This document shows, piece after piece, positions 38,267 through 47,569 of a DNA stretch of 64,000 nucleotides; the stretch's first letter is position 1, and the number at the start of each line of letters is the position of its first letter. The notes below the pieces were generated by a model. That model saw only the letters and a program-made list of their open reading frames with translations. It was not told the origin of the DNA and did not search any database. A program made the position numbers and the translations under genes. Source of the stretch: Cytophagales bacterium (GTDB lineage Bacteria > Bacteroidota > Bacteroidia > Cytophagales > Spirosomataceae); the NCBI GenBank assembly GCA_013298125.1, contig JAAFJP010000003.1:62001-126000 (forward strand), given 5' to 3'.

Positions 38267-41263
38267 ATGCCCACTCCCCCAGAAGCACTAAGACGTATAG
38301 ATTATTGTAAAGTGAACAAAGAAGAAAATTTAGACCTAACGGAATTATACCTTTCAGAAATTCCAATCGAAATTAACGAACTCTATTGGCTAAAAACATT
38401 GAACCTTTCAAGAAATTCTATCAAAAAAATAGAACATTTAGATAAATTGAGAAAATTAACACATTTATATCTCTCAAAAAATCAAATAAGAAAGATAGAA
38501 GGTTTAGAACACTTAACTCATATAGTTTTATTAGACTTATGGCATAACCAAATTACTAAAATAGAAGGGATTAATCATCTTTACAGACTCACAACATTAG
38601 ATTTAGCATTTAATAAGGTATCAAAAATGGAAGGTTTTGAGGCTTTACCAAAAATTTCTATGCTTGACATTTCAGGGAATTTAATTTCAAAAATTGAAGG
38701 AATCAAAAATCTCACATTACTATCACAATTATTCCTTTCTGATAATCAAATAACTAAAATTGAGGGTTTAGATTATTTGATTTTTATCACACTATTAGAC
38801 CTATCATACAATAAAATAAATAGAATAGTAGGATTAGACAACTTAACTCTTCTTTCATTATTAGATTTATCATATAATCAAATAACTAAAATTGAAGGTT
38901 TGGATAACTTAACACTTCTTTCAGAATTAAATCTTTCTGGAAATCAAATTACTATTTTTGAAGGGCTTACTATTGAACAAATTAAACAATTAGAAACTTT
39001 AAATTTAACTAATAATTTTATTGAAGACTTACCAGATAAATCATTAGATAATGTTACAGCAATTTTAGGGTTAATGAAAAGCTCTCAGGAGCGTATTAAG
39101 GTCAAAAATCGACATTTAAAAGTGAATATTATTGGAGAAGAAAGAATCGGAAAATCTCAATTATTTAATTTTTTAGATAATCAAAAGTATAGTGTAAATC
39201 AAAAGGAAACGCATGGGACCAACACAACTGACTATATTTTTGAAAAAGAATATAAGGCTAAAATCTGGGATTTAGGGGGACAGTCATATCACCATGGTTT
39301 TCATAAAATCTTTATTCGATCAAATGATTTTAATGTTGTTTTATGGGTAAATGAAAGTCAGTTAAAAGCAAAATATAGCTATTGGTTAGGTACTGCCCGT
39401 AATTATTCTCCTGATTCGTCATTAATGTTGGTTCAAAATGTATGGACGGAAAATGACAATACAGAAATAAAAGATTTTGAATCTCAAAAAGTCATCTATC
39501 CTTCAAGTGAAAAACTACAAACTTTTAACGTAGGATTACATTCGGTTTTTGCAATTGATGTTAAAGCCCTTCACAGTAAAAATCCCAATTGGAAAATTCA
39601 AAATAATTATTTTATAGATAGTCTTCATAAGGCTATGGTTAAGCATACCCAAACAAATGAAATATTTAAAGAAATTCCTCGAAAATGGCTCACGATTAAA
39701 GAAGGGTTCGATAGAAAACCCCTAAAAGTGATTTACCTAAAAAAGAGTAATTTTAAAAACACATATGCTCCTGATTATGATGATGCAGAATTTGAAATAC
39801 TTTTGGTTTACTTAGAATTTGCAGGAAATTTGCTATATTTTCATGATAATGATGAGTTAAAGCAATATGTTTTTCCAAATCCACCTCAACTATCAGACTG
39901 GATTTATCAAACAGTTCTAAACGAAGATTTTAAACATAATAATGAGGGTGTCTTAGACTTTGAAAAACTAATTGAAAGAACTGATATTGGAGAAAAACAA
40001 GCATTAATTTTTAAAGAAATTATGCAAGGTTTTAATCTTATTTTTGAAGAAAAAGGTAATAAAAAACATCTAATTATTCCCCAATTTTTGCCAGAAAAAG
40101 ACAATTCTTTCAAGAGTTATTTATTAGATTTAATCCCCAATTCATATTGCATTAGATTTGCCGATTTTATCCATGAGGGACGTATTTTTCAATTTATAAC
40201 TGAGTATGGTGAATATTCAGAGGACAATTCTTCTTATTGGCGTTATGGAATAATTTTCACAAAGAGAAATATTAAAACCTTAGTTTACTATAATCAAGAT
40301 GAAAGAATTGTTTTTGTTCATATTGAAGATAAAAACGGAAGATTAGAAATCGCTAAAGAAATTTTCGACTTCTTTGTTAGAAAAGGAGAAAAGAAACGAA
40401 ATCAAATTTATATATCACATGAGGGGAAGCTAATGGAATCTGAAAGGATAATTGAATTTATAAAAGAACAATCCCTTGAAAGGAACATAAAAGAAGAGAA
40501 ACGAACTCAAATTCTTGAAAAAAGGCAAGAACTCAGAATAGAAAAAATAATTGAAGGAACTCAAATATCAACTAATGGAATAAATTTTTTCGACGTCAAA
40601 GAAACCCTCAATTGTAAAGATGGAGAAATAAATATTGGAATTTGTGTGGATAGCAAACAAAAAATTAAACTTAACTATTTAGCAATCAATTTATTAGGAA
40701 TGGAAAACAAAAAATTACCAAAAGTATTTATTTCATATTCAAGAAAAGATTTAGAATTTAAGGATGAATTAAAATCCCATTTATCTATTTTGGAACGCTA
40801 TGATTTGCTTAAATCATGGTCTTGTGATGAAATACAAGCGGGTACATGGAATAAACAAATTCAAATAGAATTAGAAGAAGCTGATATTATAATTTATATG
40901 GTTTCTCATAATTTCATGGCTTCTGACTATATCATGGAACAAGAAGTAAAAAAGGGAATCAAATTAGTTGAAGAAAACCCTGATAAAAAGATTATTTGTG
41001 TACTAACTCGTGAATGTTCATGGACTCAATGGTCATTTTTAGAAGCAAAATTTAAAAGTTTGAAAGGTGAAAGTAACTTATTCTCGGAGTCAATGGATTT
41101 GAGTCAATATCAATTTCTACCTTATCATCAATATAAAAATCAAGAAGGTATTGCAATTAGAGAAGAAATTGTAGCCTTAGAGCGATGGGGAAGAAATATT
41201 TTTGAAGTCAGAAATGTTGCTTTTCAACAGATTGTATCTAAAATTTTAAAAGAAATAAGATAA
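38267..41263 (+). CDS. LRR-Roc-COR-TIR protein (Roco GTPase with TIR effector domain)
   Basis: A 998-residue multidomain protein. Residues about 20-255 are ten or so 22-residue leucine-rich repeats of the SDS22 type (LDLSYNQITKIEGLDNLTLL). Next is a Ras-like Roc GTPase: P-loop GEERIGKS (290-297) and switch motif DLGGQ (335-339); the G4 motif is not the standard NKxD (VQNVWTENDN). A COR-type region (about 470-760) follows. The last 180 residues (from 817) are a TIR domain: KVFISYSRKD, WSCDEIQAG, and SHNFMASDYIMEQE with Glu893 in the place of the NAD-cleaving glutamate. Start ATG at 38267 is the first in frame. The gene is AT-rich and divergent from miaB. An intracellular sensor with an NADase-type effector, possibly anti-phage, is inferred. 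Confidence 0.88.
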   Translation: MPTPPEALRRIDYCKVNKEENLDLTELYLSEIPIEINELYWLKTLNLSRNSIKKIEHLDKLRKLTHLYLSKNQIRKIEGLEHLTHIVLLDLWHNQITKIEGINHLYRLTTLDLAFNKVSKMEGFEALPKISMLDISGNLISKIEGIKNLTLLSQLFLSDNQITKIEGLDYLIFITLLDLSYNKINRIVGLDNLTLLSLLDLSYNQITKIEGLDNLTLLSELNLSGNQITIFEGLTIEQIKQLETLNLTNNFIEDLPDKSLDNVTAILGLMKSSQERIKVKNRHLKVNIIGEERIGKSQLFNFLDNQKYSVNQKETHGTNTTDYIFEKEYKAKIWDLGGQSYHHGFHKIFIRSNDFNVVLWVNESQLKAKYSYWLGTARNYSPDSSLMLVQNVWTENDNTEIKDFESQKVIYPSSEKLQTFNVGLHSVFAIDVKALHSKNPNWKIQNNYFIDSLHKAMVKHTQTNEIFKEIPRKWLTIKEGFDRKPLKVIYLKKSNFKNTYAPDYDDAEFEILLVYLEFAGNLLYFHDNDELKQYVFPNPPQLSDWIYQTVLNEDFKHNNEGVLDFEKLIERTDIGEKQALIFKEIMQGFNLIFEEKGNKKHLIIPQFLPEKDNSFKSYLLDLIPNSYCIRFADFIHEGRIFQFITEYGEYSEDNSSYWRYGIIFTKRNIKTLVYYNQDERIVFVHIEDKNGRLEIAKEIFDFFVRKGEKKRNQIYISHEGKLMESERIIEFIKEQSLERNIKEEKRTQILEKRQELRIEKIIEGTQISTNGINFFDVKETLNCKDGEINIGICVDSKQKIKLNYLAINLLGMENKKLPKVFISYSRKDLEFKDELKSHLSILERYDLLKSWSCDEIQAGTWNKQIQIELEEADIIIYMVSHNFMASDYIMEQEVKKGIKLVEENPDKKIICVLTRECSWTQWSFLEAKFKSLKGESNLFSESMDLSQYQFLPYHQYKNQEGIAIREEIVALERWGRNIFEVRNVAFQQIVSKILKEIR

Positions 41264-41299
41264 TAAAACACTAATAATCAACTATTTACATAAAGATCC

Positions 41300-41815
41300 A
41301 TGCTTAAATATTCAATTCTACTATTGCTAATCGTAATTTTCATTATTTCATGTACAACCAAAGAGTCGTTGGTTGAACCAACTAATAAAAATCAAATAAA
41401 TGGGAAATGGGAGGTTAAATTTTTCATCAACAATGTTGAACAATCGACATCTGAACCTTCCTATTTAACTTTTGGGGTAGATAGCTCATTTGCATATTCA
41501 AACACAGTTTTTTATACCTCTAATAACTTGATTTCTTGGAAATTTAGAGACAGAAAGTATAAAATAATTCCTTTTGAAAATTATAAAAACCTCTCAATAG
41601 ATTATGCTCTTTATTTAAAAGATTCAAATATTACGGAAAATGACTGTACGTATGTCCTTGACATAGGCTACCATGAAGTAAGTTATCTAAATAAAAATGT
41701 CAGAAATCTTATTTTGGAGTTTCCATTGGGTATAAAATTGTGGGAAAAAGATTCTATTATTCTATTTCCTTTGATAAAAAACCGAGACTTAGAAATACGT
41801 TTGAGAAAACAATAA
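41300..41815 (+). CDS. Hypothetical lipoprotein downstream of the Roco gene
   Basis: A 171-residue predicted lipoprotein: MLKYSILLLLIVIFIISC gives a lipobox with Cys18. The mature part has a WEVKFFINNVE beginning and alternating strands, perhaps a small lipocalin-like or cystatin-like barrel (NGKWEVKF), but I do not recognise a family. It starts 37 bases after the Roco stop on the same strand and shares its low G+C, so co-transcription is likely. Function unknown. Confidence 0.7.
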   Translation: MLKYSILLLLIVIFIISCTTKESLVEPTNKNQINGKWEVKFFINNVEQSTSEPSYLTFGVDSSFAYSNTVFYTSNNLISWKFRDRKYKIIPFENYKNLSIDYALYLKDSNITENDCTYVLDIGYHEVSYLNKNVRNLILEFPLGIKLWEKDSIILFPLIKNRDLEIRLRKQ

Positions 41816-41870
41816 TTTAATTTTCATAAAACTATTGTTTCTTAATCTTTTCAATAAAAAAAGGCACAAA

Positions 41871-41891
41871 CTCATCAAGAATTTGTGCCTT
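41871..41891. terminator. Bidirectional terminator
   Basis: AAGGCACAAA (41871-41880) and TTTGTGCCTT (41882-41891) sit around the convergent ends of the lipoprotein and glycosidase-like genes, with A-runs and T-runs outside. Counting the wider loop given by CTCATCAAGAA, the pairing region is 41871-41891 on the sequence shown; exact loop limits are approximate. Confidence 0.6.
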
Positions 41892-41907
41892 TTCATCAAA
41901 AACATCT

Positions 41908-44046
41908 CTACGCAAAATACCCCTTCGCCTCTAACAAAAGCCTTCCTTTCACCATCGGTAATTCAAACGCCCCATCTTTGTTTGGCAATAAGGTTTTATT
42001 AGTCGAAACACAAAATAATGACTTTACTTTTGAAGGTAAAACAATAGTCTCTCCTGCAAAAGATTGACCTTGCTCGATAACGTCAATATCTAAACTCTTA
42101 CGGATAGGAATATAGTGTAACAGCGTGACAATCAAATCGTTATTGCGTTTTCTTGGCACACTCATAATAGTAGGCTGTAAACCTCCTGTAAGTGGTTTAC
42201 CAATCAAATTCTCAATAATCTTTTGGGTTATATCTCTAATAAACACATTACCCGATTGACGATATTCTCTGAAAATTGGGTCTGAGAAATAGACTACATT
42301 ATCATTGCCAACTACTGATGGATAAACGCTATCAACTTTCTCTGGTGGTGTCTGAAAATGTGAGCAAAATTTATTATCCGAACGCTTGAAATATGGTACT
42401 ACTCTATCAACTAAAACTTTCAAATTGCCCATTGGCTTCACGTTTAATCCTTGCGAGTAAAACACTCTTTCACTACGAGTTTTACTCAATTGAGCCGAGG
42501 GTTTCCAGTAAGTTGGATAAGCCGAAACTTCGCCATCGTGTTGAAGTGGAAGTTCTTTCATAGCCCAATTACCCGAAGCATCAAATCCAGAACGATATGA
42601 GATTAAGGTTTTACCACCTTTGGCAAGCCTCTCTGATAATTTAACCTTCAATTTATCCGTAACTACCACAGAATCAGGTAGAATGATTAATGGAAAAGTT
42701 GTTAAATCAGAATTATCATCAAGCATGGCACAGTCATAATGCAGTTCTTCAAGCATCAAAACCACGCCCTCTTCACTCTTAGAAGTACCATCACCAAAAC
42801 CTGGGTAGTTTGGACAAATAACGCCAATTTGTGGTAAGGCAACAGAACCTTGATAAAAGGATTCAGCCTGAGCTACTTGTCCGTAAACCGCTCCAATCAT
42901 TTGATATGATTCTGCATCGAGAACCCCTCGTGGATGCAACTGGTCACCCACAGAATTACCTCCGCCCAATGCTTGCGAACGGAAACATTCATATTCTAAG
43001 GCAGCTTGTGGTTTTAATCCTCCAAAATCACCCCACATTTTTTGGAATTTACCCGTCATACCACACCAGTTTTTGCCTTTGTGAGCCAATCTACGAGCCA
43101 TTCTTGGAAAATGGTAATATCCCCAAGCACCCGAAGGCAAGGATTCAATCTCAAAGTGGGTTTGACTAAAATCTCTTCTCAAAATACCCTCATTACCCAT
43201 CACATACATATTGTTGGGCGTGTTGTAAAAAATGGATGCTTTGGGGGCTTTTCCTTTGATTAATTTAGAAAAACGTTCAGCAAATTGCTCTTGTACTCTT
43301 ACATCAAATAATTCTGCATTTTCAGGTGTATCTTTCAATAAACCGTATTTTTCTCTCACTTTGATTGCCGAATCTGACCAACCACCTTGCCCGTGAAAGA
43401 ACAAAATATCAATCCACATACCATCAACCTCATAATTATTGAGGATTTCTAATAAATGGGCTTCGATATAATCCTGATATTCGGGATTTGAGAAATCATT
43501 GTATTTCCATGGTGCTTGATTCACTGCCCCAGGGTCTGCCCCAGGACTGGCAGTTGCAAACGTACCATCTTTTTTCATTTGTCGCCATTCTGGATGCTTG
43601 GTCGCAACGTCCTCTTCCCATCCAATTGGCGTATAAATTGGCACTCTAAAATTTTCACGGTGGAGGATTTCCAACATTTCTCCCATCAAATCTTTACGCT
43701 TCATCCCTGGGTGAACCGTACCCACTTTGGTTGGGTAATATGACATCCCGTGATGACACTTAGCAAAAATATTGATGCTATTTATATTGCTGGCTTTCAA
43801 GGTTTTAACAAACGCTTCTGCATCAAAATCCTCCGCAACTCCCTTGATATAGGGCGATGTATGATAGTCAAGGTGTACGGCTCTTTGGCGAGTGGCTAAA
43901 TCGGTTCTATCTCCCACAATCTGCCCAGCAACCATATCGCTCGGAGTGATGATTTTTGTTGGACTATTGCCTAAAACCTGATTAGCAAAAGCTAATGAGC
44001 CCGTGGTAATTAGTGAAGTGTTTTTTATAAAGTCTCTACGTTGCAT
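41908..44046 (-). CDS. Exported glycoside-hydrolase-like protein (GHL6 type)
   Basis: A protein of 712 residues starting MQRRDFIKN at 44046, a twin-arginine-like signal; the frame is open to 44121 but the extra residues are not needed. Residues about 45-350 fit the hypothetical glycosyl hydrolase GHL6 / alpha-amylase-like barrel: VHLDYHTSPYI, FVKTLKASNINSINIFAKCHHGMSYYPTKVG, IYTPIGWEED, and VDGMWIDILFF with an acidic residue where retaining barrels keep the nucleophile. A later part (GVICPNYPGFGDG to LISYRSGFDASG) resembles the beta-galactosidase trimerisation fold. It probably acts on a sugar polymer in the periplasm; substrate unknown. Confidence 0.7.
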   Translation of the reverse strand: MQRRDFIKNTSLITTGSLAFANQVLGNSPTKIITPSDMVAGQIVGDRTDLATRQRAVHLDYHTSPYIKGVAEDFDAEAFVKTLKASNINSINIFAKCHHGMSYYPTKVGTVHPGMKRKDLMGEMLEILHRENFRVPIYTPIGWEEDVATKHPEWRQMKKDGTFATASPGADPGAVNQAPWKYNDFSNPEYQDYIEAHLLEILNNYEVDGMWIDILFFHGQGGWSDSAIKVREKYGLLKDTPENAELFDVRVQEQFAERFSKLIKGKAPKASIFYNTPNNMYVMGNEGILRRDFSQTHFEIESLPSGAWGYYHFPRMARRLAHKGKNWCGMTGKFQKMWGDFGGLKPQAALEYECFRSQALGGGNSVGDQLHPRGVLDAESYQMIGAVYGQVAQAESFYQGSVALPQIGVICPNYPGFGDGTSKSEEGVVLMLEELHYDCAMLDDNSDLTTFPLIILPDSVVVTDKLKVKLSERLAKGGKTLISYRSGFDASGNWAMKELPLQHDGEVSAYPTYWKPSAQLSKTRSERVFYSQGLNVKPMGNLKVLVDRVVPYFKRSDNKFCSHFQTPPEKVDSVYPSVVGNDNVVYFSDPIFREYRQSGNVFIRDITQKIIENLIGKPLTGGLQPTIMSVPRKRNNDLIVTLLHYIPIRKSLDIDVIEQGQSFAGETIVLPSKVKSLFCVSTNKTLLPNKDGAFELPMVKGRLLLEAKGYFA

Positions 44047-44154
44047 TTGGCTGGATGTTTTTAATGATTTTACAGTCAATTTTATCAAAAAAATGTTGAA
44101 TAAGTTAAGAATTAAAGGCATCTGAACGATATAATACTCATATTTTTAGAAAAA

Positions 44155-44706
44155 TCAGTTCGTTTTCATATTTTCTGTACTTTCCGATTTTACACTTACT
44201 TCTCCATAATGTTCAGTCGTTACTTCAACTAAACCATTAGAAGAAATTTTTACTGTGAAAAAAAAATCATATTCATTATCTGAAATCTTCTCAATTGGAC
44301 GCTTCCCTCCCATTGCTTCAATGGTTTCTAAGACCGTATTTGAATGTCCAACAATTAACATTTTTTTACCCTTATTTTCTTGTAAAATTGTTTCAATAAA
44401 AGTTTCCAAGAGTTTGGGGTCGTAGATTTTTACTGACTGTTTTATTTTATCAGCAATAGGCTGTGCAGTCGATTTAGTCCTCTGAAAATCAGTTGAATAG
44501 ATGGCTGATAGTTTTTGCTTTTTTAATTTTTTAGCCAAATCTAACGCTCTTTTTTGTCCTTTCTCTGTGAGTTGTGGGTCTTTGTTGATGGGGTCGGTAG
44601 TAACTTTTTCGGCATGGCGAACCAAATAAATTACAGTCGGATTTTGTCCTTTAACGATGATGTTTAAAGAACACAAAAACAATAAAAGAAAAAAGTATTT
44701 TTGCAT
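44155..44706 (-). CDS. Secreted histidine phosphatase (SixA/PGAM-like)
   Basis: A 183-residue member of the histidine phosphatase superfamily. A signal peptide (MQKYFFLLLFLCSLNIIVKGQ) precedes the catalytic motif YLVRHAEKV, whose His is phosphorylated in the reaction. YSTDFQRTKSTAQPIADK supplies the second arginine and LIVGHSNTVLE the second histidine. Such short secreted forms occur in Bacteroidota; the substrate is unknown. Same strand as the surface protein upstream, 20 bases away. Confidence 0.88.
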   Translation of the reverse strand: MQKYFFLLLFLCSLNIIVKGQNPTVIYLVRHAEKVTTDPINKDPQLTEKGQKRALDLAKKLKKQKLSAIYSTDFQRTKSTAQPIADKIKQSVKIYDPKLLETFIETILQENKGKKMLIVGHSNTVLETIEAMGGKRPIEKISDNEYDFFFTVKISSNGLVEVTTEHYGEVSVKSESTENMKTN

Positions 44707-44725
44707 TATATTTAGATTTTAAATT

Positions 44726-45964
44726 TCAGTAAATAAACTCAATTCCTTCTGATTCCTTTTTATCAGCATACAAAATTATCTCTTCAACTTTGCCATTTAA
44801 CGTAAAACGTAGGGCGGAAGTATTTGCTCCTTCTTTTCCAGTATTGTTAGCAAAAACTGTCAGAAAATTTTTTTGATAGGGTAACAATTTGATTTTTACT
44901 GTTTTAGGTTTATTTTTCAGTAGATGTTTCTCAATTAAATATTGTCCATTAAAGCACACTGACACAATATCACCATCTTCATTTTCATGGTCATAAAGTT
45001 CGATGTTTAATTCTTCTACGTTTACTTTGAATTGATGTTTAATGACTACCTTTCTCTCCATTTCACAATACATCTTATCAACTTTTGGTCGAGATATTGC
45101 CGATTTCTGCATTCTAAAAATGGGTAAATTATAGGACATCTGAAAACCGATATACGACCCGTTTTCGAGAATAGTGTTTGAACCAGTTGGAACATTATTG
45201 TTAAAACCAGTAATAGTATTGGTGACAAAACTTCCAGTAGATACTCCTACACGAATGCCCATGTCCAAAGAACTCATATCATCCGCACGTCGCCAGTAAG
45301 TCTTTCCAATTTCAAGAAAAAACAAAAAAGACCTTCGATTTATGACCTCACTTTGTATCCTAAATCCCTGACCATTAAAAACCCAATCTTCTTGATTTTC
45401 ATTTGATTTTTCTAAAAAATTCATTGTCCTCAACCCTACTTGAAGGTAGTTTCGTGCCTCTCCCCAATTTCTTCTACCACGAGATTTTGAAGTGTAAGTT
45501 CCACTCAAAGATAATCCAGAATAGCTCAAATTATTTTGCCAAATGCCTGATTGCTTGTTATTTAGAAAAAATCGGTAATCATCATTTATAGAATAACTAT
45601 GTGGTACACAGGCATAATACACGCCCACTTCACCTTTAAAAATTCTATCATTGGGTAATAATTTGGAGATGTTTAACCCCAAATCAAAAGAGCCGATTAA
45701 TCCCGAAATTTCTGTTTTGCCTTGTTTATTGACACTGGTATTGATGGGAAAAGCTGTGTAGGGAAATGGGAAATAGTCCAAAACACCTTGCTGAAAGCCA
45801 TTAGAAATAGTAGAAGTTTGAGGTAATCCAAAGGTAAAAATAGTACCAGAAGGTCTTATGCCAATTGTGCTAATACCTTGTTTATTAGACACTTGGGATT
45901 TACAATTAGCAATTATCAATAAACAATTAACAAATATTAAAAAGTAGGTTGTTCTTATTTTCAT
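44726..45964 (-). CDS. Predicted outer-surface protein, function unknown
   Basis: A 412-residue exported protein I do not recognise. I start at the ATG at 45964 (MKIRTTYFLIFVNCLLIIANCKSQ), which gives a clean signal peptide; the longer frame to 46045 overlaps ruvC. The mature part has alternating aromatic strands (YIGFQMSYNLPIF, YLQVGLRTMNF, FLFFLEIGKTYWR), suggesting a beta-barrel of outer-membrane type, followed by a PEGA-like tail (EELNIELYDHENEDGDIVSVCFNGQYL). The signal peptide is coded by TTAATTG/TTATTGATAATTGC words that look like intergenic repeats. Confidence 0.6.
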   Translation of the reverse strand: MKIRTTYFLIFVNCLLIIANCKSQVSNKQGISTIGIRPSGTIFTFGLPQTSTISNGFQQGVLDYFPFPYTAFPINTSVNKQGKTEISGLIGSFDLGLNISKLLPNDRIFKGEVGVYYACVPHSYSINDDYRFFLNNKQSGIWQNNLSYSGLSLSGTYTSKSRGRRNWGEARNYLQVGLRTMNFLEKSNENQEDWVFNGQGFRIQSEVINRRSFLFFLEIGKTYWRRADDMSSLDMGIRVGVSTGSFVTNTITGFNNNVPTGSNTILENGSYIGFQMSYNLPIFRMQKSAISRPKVDKMYCEMERKVVIKHQFKVNVEELNIELYDHENEDGDIVSVCFNGQYLIEKHLLKNKPKTVKIKLLPYQKNFLTVFANNTGKEGANTSALRFTLNGKVEEIILYADKKESEGIEFIY

Positions 45965-46019
45965 ATCCTTTTTTACTTGAAAATTGAGCATTGAACATTG
46001 CTTATTGAAAATTAATTTT

Positions 46020-46583
46020 TCACTTAATTCTTTCAGGATTCTCATTCACAAAAGCTCCCCATCCTTTCTTAGTTCCTTTCATGGTCGCCATGATGCTTGT
46101 GCCGTGAAAATGATGGCAAACTGCAATCCCCAGGGCATCGGTTGCATCAAACATTTTGGCATCCAATTTCATCTTTAATAGTTGGTCTAACATATGGGCT
46201 ACTTGCTCTTTGGAGGCATTTCCATTGCCTGTTACCGACTGTTTTACGGTCTTGGGAGAATATTCTACAATCGGAATTTCACGAGACAAAGCCGCCGCCA
46301 TCACAACCCCCTGAGCCCTTCCCAATTTCAACATTGACTGCACGTTTACCCCAAAAAAAGGAGCTTCAATTGCCATTTCATCGGGCATAAATTCTTCAAT
46401 AATGCTGATAATTCGTTCAAACATTTTCTTTAATTTGATGCCCTGGGTCGTATATTTGCTGAGATTGATGACTCCATATTGCAAAACGGTCATTTTATCT
46501 CCTTTTGTCAATATTACCCCATACCCCATAAATCGAGTACCTGGGTCAACTCCCAAAATTATTTTTTCTTTTACTTCTGCCAT
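46020..46583 (-). CDS. ruvC: Crossover junction endodeoxyribonuclease RuvC
   Basis: Resolves Holliday junctions by paired nicks. The 187 residues from the ATG at 46583 begin MAEVKEKIILGVDPGTRFMGYG, with the first catalytic Asp in VDPGTR. The glutamate in AIEAPFFGVNVQS and the closing ATDALGIAVCHHF give the rest of the acidic site; GNGNASKEQVAHML is the DNA-binding region. The ATG of the divergent flippase gene is one base away (46585), so each gene's leader lies in the other's coding sequence. ruvA and ruvB are not in the window. Confidence 0.96.
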   Translation of the reverse strand: MAEVKEKIILGVDPGTRFMGYGVILTKGDKMTVLQYGVINLSKYTTQGIKLKKMFERIISIIEEFMPDEMAIEAPFFGVNVQSMLKLGRAQGVVMAAALSREIPIVEYSPKTVKQSVTGNGNASKEQVAHMLDQLLKMKLDAKMFDATDALGIAVCHHFHGTSIMATMKGTKKGWGAFVNENPERIK

Positions 46584-46584
46584 A

Positions 46585-47568
46585 ATGCAAGATACCCACG
46601 AATTGAACCCCAAAGCAAGTATTTTTACTGAAAAACTCATTTCAGTAATTAAATGGGCGTTTGTAGTGGCTTTGACTTATGTTGTATTTCAAACTTTCAA
46701 ACAAAAAGAACAGAATTTATCCACTATTCTGAGTGAATTTGAACAGATTTTTATTTGGAAAAATATTCCAAAAATTGCTCTGGTATTTTGCTTAATTTTC
46801 GTCAATTGGGCTTGCGAAGCAAAAAAATGGCAAGTTTTAGCGAATCAATTTAATCCTCTCAAATTCTTAGACGCATACCAATCCGTTTTGGTTGGCTTGA
46901 CCTTGGGATTTATTTCTCCCGCCAATTTGGGAGATTTTGCAGGTAGAATTATTCACTTAAAAAACAATAATCGAAAGCAAGGAATAGGCTCAATTCTATT
47001 AGGAAATGGCATTCAATTTTATGTAACCTTAATATTTGGGATATTTGCTTATTTAATTATTTACGGAATTAATTTCCCAAGAATCCACCAAATAATCTTT
47101 GGGTGCTTAGTTTTTTGTATATTTTTAGGGATATTTGTTTTTTTTGTTAGAGATAAAATCGAATATTTTTTAGGTAAAAATAAATTAATTTCAAGGTATA
47201 AAATTTATTGGCAATCCTTGATTGACTTCAATAATCAAACATTTTTTCAAGTATTCATTTGGTCAGTTTTACGTTTTCTAATTATTGCTTGGCAGTTTGT
47301 TATCGTGCTTCAAATCTTTGAAATACATATCAAAATTATTGATTTATGGGCAATTTCTTGTTTAGTTTTTCTTTTCAAAACTGTCGTTCCGCAAGTGAAT
47401 TTTTTAAGTGATTTGGGTGTGAGAGAATTATCGGCTTTGCATTTTTTTAGTTTATATACTGTCAGTATTTCATCCGTTATTTCAGCGACTTTTTTTCTAT
47501 GGTTAATCAATATTTTATTGCCCGTTTTGGTGGGTGGGATTTTGTTTTTAAAAATTAAAAAGAAATAA
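46585..47568 (+). CDS. Flippase-like membrane protein (MprF/AglD family)
   Basis: An integral membrane protein of 327 residues in the lysylphosphatidylglycerol-synthase transmembrane family (UPF0104). About eight helices are seen, with the family's signature segments FISPANLGDFAGRIIHLK and a C-terminal VVPQVNFLSDLGVRELSALHFF. Members without the synthase domain are thought to flip lipid-linked sugars or lipids. I start at the ATG at 46585; an upstream open stretch to 46402 lies inside ruvC and is not used. It ends one base before the GT2 gene, the first of the glycan cluster. Confidence 0.82.
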   Translation: MQDTHELNPKASIFTEKLISVIKWAFVVALTYVVFQTFKQKEQNLSTILSEFEQIFIWKNIPKIALVFCLIFVNWACEAKKWQVLANQFNPLKFLDAYQSVLVGLTLGFISPANLGDFAGRIIHLKNNNRKQGIGSILLGNGIQFYVTLIFGIFAYLIIYGINFPRIHQIIFGCLVFCIFLGIFVFFVRDKIEYFLGKNKLISRYKIYWQSLIDFNNQTFFQVFIWSVLRFLIIAWQFVIVLQIFEIHIKIIDLWAISCLVFLFKTVVPQVNFLSDLGVRELSALHFFSLYTVSISSVISATFFLWLINILLPVLVGGILFLKIKKK

Positions 47569-47569
47569 A

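Noticed and set aside
46402-46584. Extended N-terminus of the flippase gene starting at 46402
   Set aside because: The added 61 residues lie entirely antisense within ruvC and lack helix or domain character; the ATG at 46585 gives a normal family start.
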